From Octadecabacter sp. (GTDB lineage Bacteria > Pseudomonadota > Alphaproteobacteria > Rhodobacterales > Rhodobacteraceae), in NCBI GenBank assembly GCA_028825445.1, contig JAPKAD010000015.1, positions 1 to 49,014 on the forward strand: a stretch of 49,014 bases of DNA, read 5' to 3'. Below are positions 19,003 through 28,168 of this stretch, one piece after another (position 1 is the stretch's first letter; each line of letters opens with the position of its first letter). A program made the position numbers and the translations under genes. Under the pieces are notes generated by a model. That model did no database searches and had not been told where the DNA came from. It worked only from the letters and a program-made list of their open reading frames with translations.

Positions 19003-20658
19003 ATGGCCGCCTATCAATATGTTTACTTTATGGACGGCGTGTCCAAAACTTACCCTGGTGGTAAAAAAGTTTTTGAAAACATTCGCTTGAATTTTTTACC
19101 AGGCGTCAAGATCGGCGTCGTTGGCGTCAACGGAACAGGTAAATCGACCCTGATGCGTATTATGGCCGGTCAAGATAAAGAGTTTCAGGGCGAAGCATGG
19201 GCCGCCGAGGGCGCTACTGTTGGTTACCTACCACAGGAACCAGAACTTGACGCTACATTAACCGTGCGCGAGAATGTCATGCTTGGTGTAAAAGCTAAGA
19301 AGGATATATTAGATCGATATAACGACTTGGCGATGAACTATTCCGAAGAAACCGCAGACGAGATGGCGCAGCTTCAGGATGAAATTGACGCCCAAAACCT
19401 TTGGGATCTCGACGCACAAATAGATGTGTCTATGGAAGCATTGCGCTGCCCGCCTGACGACGCAGATGTCACGACTTTGTCGGGCGGTGAAAAACGCCGC
19501 GTCGCGCTCTGCCAACTCCTGCTCGACGCACCAGATATGTTGCTGCTCGACGAACCGACAAACCACCTAGACGCCGAAACAATCGCATGGCTGCAACAGC
19601 ATCTTGTTAATTATAAAGGTACAATACTGATAGTTACTCATGATCGCTACTTCCTTGATGCAATTACTAGCTGGATTCTTGAACTCGACCGTGGTTCAGG
19701 TGTTCCACACGAAGGAAATTATTCTAGCTGGTTAGAAGCCAAGGCAAAACGTCTGTCTAAAGAAGCCAAAGAAGACAAATCCAAGCAACGCACACTTGAA
19801 CGCGAGCTTGAATGGATGCGCCAAGGTGCGAAAGCTCGTCAGGCAAAATCCAAGGCACGTATTTCGGCTTACAACGACTTAGCCAATCAGTCAGAGCGAG
19901 AAAAGATGGGACGCGCCCAGATTATCATTCCAAATGGCCAGCGCCTTGGCGATAAGGTTATAGACGTTGAAAATATGACTAAGGCGATGGGAGACAAGCT
20001 GCTCATAGAAAACTTGTCTTTTGAGCTGCCACCTGGTGGTATCGTTGGTGTGATCGGGCCAAACGGCGCGGGTAAATCGACGCTGTTTTCTATGCTCACA
20101 GGTCAAGCCAACCCAGATTCCGGCACAGTTAGTTTTGGTGACACCGTGCAAATGTCCTACGTAGATCAATCCCGTGATGCGCTTGACGCAAATGTTACTG
20201 TCTGGGAAGAAATCACCGGCGGGGCAGAAGTTATCAAACTTGGCGATGCAGAGATGAACTCCCGCGCCTACTGCTCCGCGTTTAACTTCAAAGGCGGAGA
20301 CCAACAGAAAAAAGTTGGTATCCTGTCAGGTGGTGAACGCAACCGCGTCCATATGGCCAAGCTGTTAAAATCAGGTGGAAACGTATTACTTCTTGACGAA
20401 CCAACTAACGACCTTGACGTCGAAACCTTACGCGCACTCGAAGACGCTATCGTCGACTTTGCAGGCTGCGCAGTGGTAATCTCGCACGACCGCTTCTTCC
20501 TTGACCGCATTTGCACCCATATCCTTGCGTTCGAAGGCGACGCTCATGTCGAATTCTTCAACGGTAACTTTGAAGATTACGAAGAAGACAAGAGAAAACG
20601 TTTGGGGACTGATGCTATGGAGCCAAAAAGAATGAAGCATAAGAAGTTCGCACGTTGA
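19003..20658 (+). CDS. ettA: Energy-dependent translational throttle protein EttA (ABC-F)
   Basis: This 551-aa soluble ABC-F ATPase has two nucleotide-binding domains and no membrane segments. EttA binds the ribosomal E site and gates the first elongation step according to the ATP/ADP ratio. The first Walker A is GVNGTGKS (residues 41-48) and the second GPNGAGKS (around 350). Both LSGGE signatures and both LLDEPTN Walker B motifs are intact. The basic linker with arm (LEWMRQGAKARQAKSKARI) and the tail ending EPKRMKHKKFAR are the EttA type. The upstream in-frame ATG at 18922 adds 27 unrelated residues; the start at 19003 (MAAYQYVYFMDGVSK) fits the family and has GGGGAAA before it. Confidence 0.95.
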   Translation: MAAYQYVYFMDGVSKTYPGGKKVFENIRLNFLPGVKIGVVGVNGTGKSTLMRIMAGQDKEFQGEAWAAEGATVGYLPQEPELDATLTVRENVMLGVKAKKDILDRYNDLAMNYSEETADEMAQLQDEIDAQNLWDLDAQIDVSMEALRCPPDDADVTTLSGGEKRRVALCQLLLDAPDMLLLDEPTNHLDAETIAWLQQHLVNYKGTILIVTHDRYFLDAITSWILELDRGSGVPHEGNYSSWLEAKAKRLSKEAKEDKSKQRTLERELEWMRQGAKARQAKSKARISAYNDLANQSEREKMGRAQIIIPNGQRLGDKVIDVENMTKAMGDKLLIENLSFELPPGGIVGVIGPNGAGKSTLFSMLTGQANPDSGTVSFGDTVQMSYVDQSRDALDANVTVWEEITGGAEVIKLGDAEMNSRAYCSAFNFKGGDQQKKVGILSGGERNRVHMAKLLKSGGNVLLLDEPTNDLDVETLRALEDAIVDFAGCAVVISHDRFFLDRICTHILAFEGDAHVEFFNGNFEDYEEDKRKRLGTDAMEPKRMKHKKFAR

Positions 20659-20952
20659 ATAACCGGGCCCATGATGGGAGCTTAAAACCAAATGCTCCGA
20701 AAAAGAAAAAGGGGAAGAAAGCTGTTATTTTTTTGAATTTTGCAATATAAGATGGTTAAACCAACTTAGTTTTGTAAAAAAAATCGATAGCTTCCGGAAG
20801 GTAAACATCGCAAAAGAATGATGCGATACAATACTTAACCAAATTGGAGAGGCGAGTAAGTTACAGTAACTTTGTTGGAAATTCAGTTTTAGTTTCTATA
20901 ATTTTAAGTTTTTTTAACATTATGCGGTCTTCGGGCCGTCCTTTAACCAATC

Positions 20953-21495
20953 TTACTTGCGCTTCACAAATTCCGTCAAAATAACAATTCGCTGGCCATC
21001 AACCTTGCCCTCGATATGCGAAGCTTCCTCTGGCACAAGTGAAATATTTCGCACGGCAGTGCCGCGTTTTGCGGTAAAGCCCGCACCTTTTACAACCAAA
21101 TCTTTTACTAAAACAACTGTATCACCATGTTCTAGTCGCATACCGTTGCTGTCAAAATGCTCAACCACCAGCTCTGTCGCTTCAGCCCGCGCCAAAACCT
21201 CTGGCTCCATAATCATGCTTTCGCGCGCATCAGTCGCCCACATTTCATCAATTTCGCTAAGCTTACGCCATACGGCAATCTGCACGGACGGCTCAACAGA
21301 CCACATAGCACCTTCAAGACAACGCCAATGGGCGGCTGGCACAACGCCCTCACCGCGACATTCTGGACACAACAACACCTGATCCTCAGATGGAACGTCA
21401 ACACTCACCAATTCGTCCGCCACCCCGCAAAATTCACATGCGCTTCCGGCGCGGTCCATTAATTCATCCCAGCGCATCGAAATATCCTTCGGCAT
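20953..21495 (-). CDS. PhnA/YjdM-type zinc-ribbon protein
   Basis: The protein is 180 aa. The N-terminal half has two CxxC pairs (CEFCG and CPECR), a treble-clef/zinc-ribbon arrangement. The C-terminal domain (EHGDTVVLVKDLVVKGAGFT, then KRGTAVRNISLV) is the PhnA/YjdM SH3-like domain. Despite the old name this family is not phosphonoacetate hydrolase and has no proven role in phosphonate use; no phn genes are nearby. The start may be ATG 21495 or ATG 21477; an AAGGA is placed 8 bp before the second, which favours 174 aa. It is divergent from the cold-shock gene. Confidence 0.85.
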   Translation of the reverse strand: MPKDISMRWDELMDRAGSACEFCGVADELVSVDVPSEDQVLLCPECRGEGVVPAAHWRCLEGAMWSVEPSVQIAVWRKLSEIDEMWATDARESMIMEPEVLARAEATELVVEHFDSNGMRLEHGDTVVLVKDLVVKGAGFTAKRGTAVRNISLVPEEASHIEGKVDGQRIVILTEFVKRK

Positions 21496-21757
21496 TTTCT
21501 GGTGGTAATTTTTTTGTGGTTCAAATACATATTACATCTACCACCGCAGTCCACTTTAGCTTGGCATGAATTTGCCGACAACCTTAATCTGCAGCCTTAG
21601 CCCTTGCCAAACAGACAGTTATAGCTTATATCTGAGTTGCAAACGTTATTCTATCTCGACCTACTGTCTTCCTTTACCGGCGACCGTCATCGATCTAGCA
21701 CTGACTACGCCAAGCTGCCGCACAACGCGGGCAGTACTATCTTAAGGAAGACATGAC

Positions 21758-21964
21758 ATGGCCAACGGTACAGTCAAATGGTTTAACACAACAAAAGGCT
21801 TCGGCTTTATCGCTCCTGAAACTGGCGGCAAGGACGTTTTTGTTCACATCTCCGCAGTTGAGCGTTCCGGCCTCACAGGTCTGGCAGACGATCAAAAGGT
21901 TACTTTTGACGTTGAAGCTGGCCGTGACGGCCGTGAGTCTGCAGTTAATCTTGCACTCGCATAA
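21758..21964 (+). CDS. Cold-shock domain protein
   Basis: This 68-aa single cold-shock domain (OB fold) binds single-stranded RNA/DNA and melts mRNA structure. RNP1 is KGFGFI and RNP2 is VFVHI. The opening GTVKWFNTTKGFGFIAPE is characteristic. TTAAGGA sits 8-10 bases before the start, and an out-of-frame ATG at 21753 is not used. A strong terminator follows, so it is monocistronic. The paralogue number (cspA, cspE and so on) cannot be assigned. Confidence 0.96.
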   Translation: MANGTVKWFNTTKGFGFIAPETGGKDVFVHISAVERSGLTGLADDQKVTFDVEAGRDGRESAVNLALA

Positions 21965-21967
21965 ATT

Positions 21968-21985
21968 TTAAGTTCTCGAACTTAA
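21968..21985 (+). promoter_or_regulatory. Perfect inverted repeat directly after cold-shock gene
   Basis: TTAAGTTC-TC-GAACTTAA is an 8-bp arm, 2-nt loop palindrome lying 4 bases after the stop codon and just before the terminator. It may form a small hairpin protecting the 3' end of the mRNA, or serve as a binding site. Confidence 0.5.
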
Positions 21986-21988
21986 GTA

Positions 21989-22020
21989 AGGGCGGTTCCA
22001 ATATGGAGCTGCCCTTTTTT
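21989..22020 (+). terminator. Rho-independent terminator of the cold-shock gene
   Basis: The stem AGGGCGGTTCCA pairs with TGGAGCTGCCCT over 12 bp with two G-U pairs and an ATA loop (21989-22015). It runs into TTTTT(T) at 22015-22020. This is the clearest intrinsic terminator in the window. Confidence 0.9.
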
Positions 22021-22139
22021 GTGTTGTCAGTTCGTTTGCCTATCTGGTAAAAAAAGATGACTGTTAAAACGATGAGGCTTATCATAATTCTTATGTAGTT
22101 ATAGTTAACTTTCATGTCGGAAAATTACATCCACACAGA

Positions 22140-22787
22140 TCACTGCGCAATTAGATCAAGTACAGCCGGACCAATACCACTCACGATTTTTCCCACGCCG
22201 ACAGCGTTTGGATGAATGCCATCTTGCTGCATATACAAAGCACGCGCAGCCAAAAAATCAGTGCCAACCTCCAATGGCGCAAAGAAATTTGCATAAAGTT
22301 TTAGTCCATACGTTTGAGCCAACTCTGGATACATCGCATCAAACGCAGCTTTATACGCAGGACCAAAATTGCTTGGCGCATCCAATCCGACCAACAACAA
22401 ATCGACACCCACATCAAGCGCGGTGCGCAATATACCGTCTAGGTTCGTGCGGCTCATGGACGGATCAAGACCGCGCAGCAGGTCATTGCCACCCAAGTTT
22501 ACAATCATAGCATCTACGTCAGGCGTTAGCGTCCACACCACACGGCTTAGGCCACCCGCCGTTGTGTCGCCAGATACGCCTGCGTTAATCACCACGACAT
22601 CTAAGCCTTGCGCCCGCAACCAAACCTCCAACTGCGGCACAAACCCATCGCCCATTGGCAGTCCATAGCCTTGGGTCAAAGAATCGCCAAAAGCCACAAT
22701 AGTTACGGTTTCCCCATACGCAATGCCAGAAAGTCCACTGATACCTATAATCAAACTCAATCTAAGGTTGCGACCCGCACGTATCAT
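22140..22787 (-). CDS. tesA: Exported GDSL esterase / thioesterase I-lysophospholipase (TesA-type arylesterase)
   Basis: This 215-aa SGNH hydrolase of the TesA/arylesterase type is periplasmic by its signal peptide (MIRAGRNLRLSLIIGISGLSGIAYG). Block I is FGDSLTQGYG with the nucleophile Ser, block III is GGNDLLRG and block V is DGIHPNAVG with the catalytic Asp/His. It hydrolyses thioesters, lysophospholipids or aryl esters. The frame is open further upstream to 23045, but that part overlaps the divergent ABC gene and is a shadow. The start at 22787 leaves a 40-bp gap to ybbA. The same divergent tesA/ybbA pairing occurs in many proteobacteria including E. coli. Confidence 0.92.
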   Translation of the reverse strand: MIRAGRNLRLSLIIGISGLSGIAYGETVTIVAFGDSLTQGYGLPMGDGFVPQLEVWLRAQGLDVVVINAGVSGDTTAGGLSRVVWTLTPDVDAMIVNLGGNDLLRGLDPSMSRTNLDGILRTALDVGVDLLLVGLDAPSNFGPAYKAAFDAMYPELAQTYGLKLYANFFAPLEVGTDFLAARALYMQQDGIHPNAVGVGKIVSGIGPAVLDLIAQ

Positions 22788-22827
22788 TTTGTATAAAAAA
22801 GTTTCAACCAATCCAAAGGCGCTGATG

Positions 22828-23514
22828 ATGACGGATGCCCTCTCACTCTCCAATGTCTCCCTTTCTCTGTGTGGCAACGCTGGGACAGTAAATATCTTGC
22901 ACGACATTTCTTTGACAGTGGCCAAAGGCGAAACGCTTGGGCTCGTTGGGCCGAGTGGATCTGGCAAATCATCTCTCCTAATGTTGATGGGCGGACTAGA
23001 AACCGCATCTTCTGGATCTATCACAGCGTTCGGGACTAACATCACACACTTGAGTGAAGACCACCTTGCGCACTTTCGTCAGCAGAATATGGGGGTGGTG
23101 TTCCAATCCTTCCACCTTATTCCCACAATGACTGCACTGGAAAACGTTGCAACACCACTGGAATTGGCTGGAGTGCGCAATGCATTTGACCGTGCAGGGA
23201 CGGAACTCACTGCCGTAGGACTTGCCAATCGTGCAACTCATTACCCAGCGCAAATGTCGGGCGGCGAACAACAACGTGTCGCACTAGCTCGCGCATCCAT
23301 AACCCGCCCAAAACTTCTCTTGGCCGATGAACCTACTGGAAACCTTGATGAGGCTAACAGTGCCGCAGTCATCGATATCCTTTTTGGTCTGCGTGAACAG
23401 CACGGCGCTACGCTGATCATGGTCACCCACTCTAATGAGCTTGCCGCGCGCTGTGACCGTGTAATCCACCTTCGTAATGGACAAATTGATACACTACAGA
23501 CCACTACTGAATGA
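22828..23514 (+). CDS. ybbA: ABC transporter ATP-binding protein, LolD/YbbA type
   Basis: This 228-aa ATPase of the MacB/LolD-like mechanotransmission group works with an FtsX-fold permease. Walker A is GPSGSGKS, the signature MSGGEQQRVALARA, Walker B LLLADEPTG followed by NLD, and the H-loop VTHSNE. Adjacent ATGs at 22825 and 22828 both follow AAAGG; the longer frame from 22723 runs into tesA and is rejected. It overlaps the permease by ATGA. The pairing with tesA suggests a role in envelope lipid or esterase traffic, but the substrate of YbbAP is not proven. Confidence 0.92.
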   Translation: MTDALSLSNVSLSLCGNAGTVNILHDISLTVAKGETLGLVGPSGSGKSSLLMLMGGLETASSGSITAFGTNITHLSEDHLAHFRQQNMGVVFQSFHLIPTMTALENVATPLELAGVRNAFDRAGTELTAVGLANRATHYPAQMSGGEQQRVALARASITRPKLLLADEPTGNLDEANSAAVIDILFGLREQHGATLIMVTHSNELAARCDRVIHLRNGQIDTLQTTTE

Positions 23515-26042
23515 CGCCTTCAACACTTTTCATCGCATGGACCTTCGCCAAACGTGAACTCCGCAGCGGGCTGTATGGCTTTCGCATCTTCCTAGCTTGC
23601 CTCGCCCTTGGCGTCGCCACCATTGCTGCCATTGGCACCGTGCGCGCGTCCATCCAGGCAGGCCTTACCGCCAATGGTGCAGCACTTCTTGGTGGTAACG
23701 CAGTGGTTCGCTTTACCTACCGGTTTGCCCAACCGGATGAACGCGCGTGGATGGCATCCATCGCGACCCGCGTTTCAGAAACTACAGACTTCCGCTCAAT
23801 GATAGTCGTTAAACGAGACACCATCGAACGCGGCCTAACCCAAGTACAGGCCGTAGATGACCTCTACCCATTAATTGGTAAGGTAAATCTTGATCCACCC
23901 ATGCAGTTGGCTGATGCCTTCGCAGGCAACGGCACCTTCCCTGGTAGCGTAATGGAGCGTGCCCTTGCCAACCGCCTTGCGCTCATCGTTGGTGACACCT
24001 TCAAACTAGGTGAACAAACCTTCATCCTCACAGCAATTCTTGTATCTTATCCAGACAATTCAGGCGGCGGTTTCGGACTTGGTCCACGCACTCTTGTGCT
24101 ACTTGATAATCTCAAAAACTCCGGTCTGCTTGCACAAGGCACCCTAATGGAAAGCAACTATCGACTTGACCTTAAAGACGACGCGAATCTCGCAACGCTC
24201 GAAAATCAAGCTAAAAATCTGTTTGAAGAATCAGGCTTACGTTGGCACGACACACGTGCAGGTGTTCCCGGTGTGGCGCGTTTCGTTGATCGTATTGCAG
24301 CCTTCTTGATACTAATCGGGCTGTCGGGCCTTGCTGTTGGCGGCGTCGGTGTGTCCGCCGCCGTACGCTCCTTCCTTAGCGGCAAATCGAACGTCATCGC
24401 AATTCTAAAAACCCTTGGCGTGACACGGCACATAATCTTCCTGACTTACTTTTTACAAATCGGTGTTCTGACTATCATTGGCGTCGCAATCGGTGTCGCC
24501 TTAGGCGCCGTGATTCCACTTGCATTGGCCCCAATTATTGAAGCCCACTTGCCAGTTCCTTCTGATTTTACCCTGCACGCAGCGCCGTTATTTGAATCCG
24601 CAATTTATGGTGTGCTAACCGCACTTATTTTTACCCTCTGGCCACTGGCCCGCACCGAAGACATTAAACCTGCAACACTGTTTCGGGACGCATTTACTGC
24701 TGGAAACATCCTTCCTTCTCCAAAATACCTAATAATAACCGCACTACTTCTCACCACCCTCATTGGCACAGCAATTATATTTTCAGGCACCGCATTCCTC
24801 ACACTCTGGACGACAGGCGGCATCCTGTGCGCCCTCACACTGCTTATTATCGCCGCCTACCTTGCGCGGTTTGCGGCCCAAAAATTACGCCGTCTATCGC
24901 GTGGATTTCCCACACTGCGCTTCGCCCTTGCCTCTATTAGTGCTCGCGGTGGCGAAACAACCTCCGTCGTCCTTTCTCTCGGGCTCGGCCTAGCCGTCCT
25001 TGCCGCCGTCGGCCAGATCGACGGTAACCTGCGTGGCTCAATTACAAACGAGTTGCCTGACGTCGCACCGTCCTACTTTTTTGTTGACATCCAGCCGGAT
25101 CAAATTGACGGTTTTCGCGCCCGCCTTGACAATGATCCTCAAGTAAAACAATACGAAGCCGCCCCAATGCTGCGTGGTATTATCACTCAAATTAATGGCG
25201 TCTCTTCCCGAGATTTCGCTGACCATTGGGTCCTACAAGGCGACCGTGGACTGACTTATTCTGACCTTCCCGGCGAGGGCACTATCATAACTGAAGGGGT
25301 GTGGTGGCCCGAAGACTACACAGGCCCGCCCCTGATCAGTTTTGCCACAGAAGAAGGCTTAGAGATGGGCCTGGAAATAGGTGACACTATCACAATCAAT
25401 ATCTTGGGACGCGACATCACTGCCATTATCGCCAACTTTCGGGAAGTCTCATTTGAGGACGCAGGCATCGGCTTCATTATGTCAATGAACCCAGCCGCTT
25501 TACAGGGAGCGCCGCATTCATGGATCAGCACTGTCTATTCCGCTCCAGAAGCCGAAACCGCCATTTTGCGTGATCTCGCCACCGCCTACCCCAACATCAC
25601 AGCAATTCGCGTGCGTGACGCTATTGACCAAGTGGTACAGCTACTCGGCGGCATTTCAGCCGCCACTCGCTATGGCGCACTCACGACCTTGATAACGGGT
25701 TTCCTTGTACTGATTGGTGCTGCGGCCGCAGGTGTACCAGCCCGAACTTTCGAAGCTGCAGTTTTAAAAACTCTTGGTGCATCACGTACTACTATCCTTA
25801 TCAGCTTCGCACTGCGTTCCGCACTCCTCGGCCTTGCCGCAGGACTTGTCGCGCTCGCAGCAGGAATGATGGGCGGCTGGGCGGTTTCAACATTTATTAT
25901 GGAAATCGATTACAAGCCGATCTGGTCATCGGCAGGCGCAATCATCTTGGGCGGCATGTCGGCCACTTTACTTGCAGGGCTAGCATTTTCTTGGCGACCA
26001 CTTGCCGCTAAACCCGCCCATGTCCTTAAATCTCGCGAATGA
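23511..26042 (+). CDS. ybbP: FtsX-fold ABC transporter permease, YbbP type
   Basis: This 843-aa membrane protein has the layout of YbbP: one N-terminal membrane helix (about residues 20-45), a periplasmic MacB-like domain (about 50-250), and a three-helix FtsX block (about 258-380). A second internal pair of helices follows (about 405-455), then a second periplasmic domain (about 500-700) and a final FtsX block (about 720-840). The segment FVDRIAAFLILIGLSGLAVG begins the first FtsX domain. Its start overlaps the ATPase stop in ATGA, so translation is coupled and the two form one complex. It ends convergently with gltX, 174 bp away. Confidence 0.92.
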   Translation: MTPSTLFIAWTFAKRELRSGLYGFRIFLACLALGVATIAAIGTVRASIQAGLTANGAALLGGNAVVRFTYRFAQPDERAWMASIATRVSETTDFRSMIVVKRDTIERGLTQVQAVDDLYPLIGKVNLDPPMQLADAFAGNGTFPGSVMERALANRLALIVGDTFKLGEQTFILTAILVSYPDNSGGGFGLGPRTLVLLDNLKNSGLLAQGTLMESNYRLDLKDDANLATLENQAKNLFEESGLRWHDTRAGVPGVARFVDRIAAFLILIGLSGLAVGGVGVSAAVRSFLSGKSNVIAILKTLGVTRHIIFLTYFLQIGVLTIIGVAIGVALGAVIPLALAPIIEAHLPVPSDFTLHAAPLFESAIYGVLTALIFTLWPLARTEDIKPATLFRDAFTAGNILPSPKYLIITALLLTTLIGTAIIFSGTAFLTLWTTGGILCALTLLIIAAYLARFAAQKLRRLSRGFPTLRFALASISARGGETTSVVLSLGLGLAVLAAVGQIDGNLRGSITNELPDVAPSYFFVDIQPDQIDGFRARLDNDPQVKQYEAAPMLRGIITQINGVSSRDFADHWVLQGDRGLTYSDLPGEGTIITEGVWWPEDYTGPPLISFATEEGLEMGLEIGDTITINILGRDITAIIANFREVSFEDAGIGFIMSMNPAALQGAPHSWISTVYSAPEAETAILRDLATAYPNITAIRVRDAIDQVVQLLGGISAATRYGALTTLITGFLVLIGAAAAGVPARTFEAAVLKTLGASRTTILISFALRSALLGLAAGLVALAAGMMGGWAVSTFIMEIDYKPIWSSAGAIILGGMSATLLAGLAFSWRPLAAKPAHVLKSRE

Positions 26043-26216
26043 ATAACCAGTCGGTATTTGCTACCCTCAGTTTTTTGACTTCAGAAATCTCGTCAACCTG
26101 GCAACCCAAGATTATCCTTATCCAATCGCGCCGACGACGAAAATCCCATAACTGAGATAGTGTGCATCAATGGCTGTTCAGTAATTTCGCTTATGCGCGA
26201 TTAGGCTCTGTGGAGA

Positions 26217-27539
26217 TTACGCCTTAGGCTTTGTTTGCAGCAGCGGCATCACATCTGCCATTTCTGGCCCACGCGTCACACCAGTAACCGCATGACGCAG
26301 CGGCATAAACAGCCCCTTACCCTTACGGCCTGACACATCCTTTACGGCTGCAGTCCATGTGGCCCAGGTATCATCTGCGTAAGGCGGCTCACCCAAAAGG
26401 GCTAAGGCCTGCGACACAAAATTCACGTCCTCATCAGCAATTTTCGGGGTGGCACCATCGCGAAACACCTTCCACCAATCACCCATTTGATCCAACGATG
26501 CAATATTTTCGCATACAACATCCCAAAACTGCTCACCCAAATTTTCGGGAACGCCTAACGCTGCGACCTCATTGGCCACTGCATCGTATGGCCGCGCCGC
26601 TAACCAACGAGCAGTCAACGGGGCCAAATCATCAGCATCGAATTTGGTTGGTGCAGAACCAAATTTTGATATCTCAAAGCCCGCCACTACTTCTTCAATT
26701 GTTTCACGTAATTCAACTGGATCAGATGACCCCAAACGCGCCATCAGCGACAGAATCGCCATTGGCGCAATACTGTTTTCACGCAAATCACGCAGCGCTA
26801 GGGTTCCAAGACGTTTAGACAATGCTTCACCCTGCGAACCTGTCAATAACGAGTGATGCGCAAACGTCGGCACTGTGCTGCCGAGCGCTTGGATCATCTG
26901 GATTTGCGTTGCCGTATTTGTCACATGATCTGACCCACGCACAACATCCGTGATCTGCATTTCCGTATCATCTACAACAGATGCCAGTGTGTACAAATAC
27001 TGCCCATCACCTCGAATAAGCACAGGATCAGAAACAGACCCAGCATCAATCGAAATCTCGCCCAAGATACCATCAACCCATTCGATCCGCTTTTGATCAA
27101 GCTTGAAACGCCAATGTCCCGTGCGCCCCTCAGCGTGATACGCAGCGATCTGATCATCGGTCAAATTCAGTGCTGAACGATCATAAACCGGCGGCTTGCC
27201 CATATTTAGCTGCTTCTTGCGTTTCAGGTCTAATTCAACCGGTGTCTCAAAACACTCGTATAACCGACCAGCCGAGACTAACGCATCACGCGCCAAATTA
27301 TAGCGATCCATTCGTTTGGACTGATATTCGATCTGGTCCCATGAAATCCCCAACCACGTCAGGTCTTCCATGATCCCGTCAATATATTCCTGCTTTGAAC
27401 GTTCCGGATCAGTATCATCGATCCGCAAAATAAACTTGCCACCACCACGACGCGCAATCGCATGGTTAAAAAATGCTGCTCGCAGGTTACCAATATGCAA
27501 ATAGCCTGTGGGGGACGGAGCGAAACGAGTCGTAGTCAT
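26217..27539 (-). CDS. gltX: Glutamyl-tRNA synthetase
   Basis: This 440-aa class I GluRS begins MTTTRFAPSPTGYLHIGN, giving the HIGH-type motif HIGN at 15-18. The KMSKS-type motif reads LSKRLG in EALSKRLGTLALRDL. The signature LRIDDTDPERS is present. The N-terminal extension of 14 residues to 27581 is unlike the family and is rejected. The length and the LSKR form are those of the shorter GluRS type found beside a second GltX in many alphaproteobacteria. It charges tRNA-Glu, and possibly tRNA-Gln for later amidation. The window's tRNA-Gln(UUG) gene could be a substrate; whether this copy is the discriminating or non-discriminating one cannot be told. Confidence 0.95.
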   Translation of the reverse strand: MTTTRFAPSPTGYLHIGNLRAAFFNHAIARRGGGKFILRIDDTDPERSKQEYIDGIMEDLTWLGISWDQIEYQSKRMDRYNLARDALVSAGRLYECFETPVELDLKRKKQLNMGKPPVYDRSALNLTDDQIAAYHAEGRTGHWRFKLDQKRIEWVDGILGEISIDAGSVSDPVLIRGDGQYLYTLASVVDDTEMQITDVVRGSDHVTNTATQIQMIQALGSTVPTFAHHSLLTGSQGEALSKRLGTLALRDLRENSIAPMAILSLMARLGSSDPVELRETIEEVVAGFEISKFGSAPTKFDADDLAPLTARWLAARPYDAVANEVAALGVPENLGEQFWDVVCENIASLDQMGDWWKVFRDGATPKIADEDVNFVSQALALLGEPPYADDTWATWTAAVKDVSGRKGKGLFMPLRHAVTGVTRGPEMADVMPLLQTKPKA

Positions 27540-28168
27540 GGTGATAATGTCCGGTATGAGTGTTTGACACAGGCTTTTCACAACGCAGCTGCAATGTCCA
27601 TATTTCCTAGGGCGCTAGCTGGTCATTACAGGCTATGACAGATTCAATGGATTCAAGCCGGCCCGTTTTATTTTTCAAACTACAGCCATGTCCACTTCAG
27701 CCAGCCTGTTAATAAACCAACATACTTTTGTGTGTTTACTCAAACCATCCAAAGTCGACCTAAAAACTTGATCTATTATTATATTAAACCTTAGCCTTGT
27801 TCTTTAAGCACTTAAGCTGATTGCTGGACCGATCCCTGACGTCTATGGGCGCAAAATTAATGGTGTTGCCAATATCAAAGGATAACAGGGGCACCACAAA
27901 CGCAGTTACCATACTGTAAATCATCAAAAATCACGTCTAAAATCGGTAGATCGGTGCAGTACAAAGAATCTTTAATCTCAGCCCAAAAAGGTCAAACATC
28001 CGCGTTGGTTAGTTTTTTTGGTACCTACCATACGATGTAATAACATTTCCCTAAAAATTATTACAGTAGATATTTTAAATCAATTTGCAGCATCAAAAAA
28101 ATACGTTCTGAGGTTCCCTTAACGAGTTGCACAGAGTCAGAATGTCAAACTTAAGTCAGTGGGATGCG
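27540..28168. other. Gene-free tract between gltX and nadE
   Basis: About 630 bp has stops in all frames. A minus-strand stretch near 27890-27960 has a short protein-like reading (LPILDVIFDDLQYGNCVCGA) that ends in a stop and is too short to name. It could be debris of another gene. I see no terminator with a U-run after nadE. Confidence 0.45.

Noticed and set aside
20953-21495. Annotation as phosphonoacetate hydrolase or phosphonate-uptake protein
   Set aside because: The PhnA/YjdM zinc-ribbon family carries that name only by historical error, and no phn genes are nearby.
22787-23045. Longer upstream start for the tesA frame
   Set aside because: The extension is antisense to the ABC ATPase N-terminus and Walker A; the signal peptide begins at 22787.
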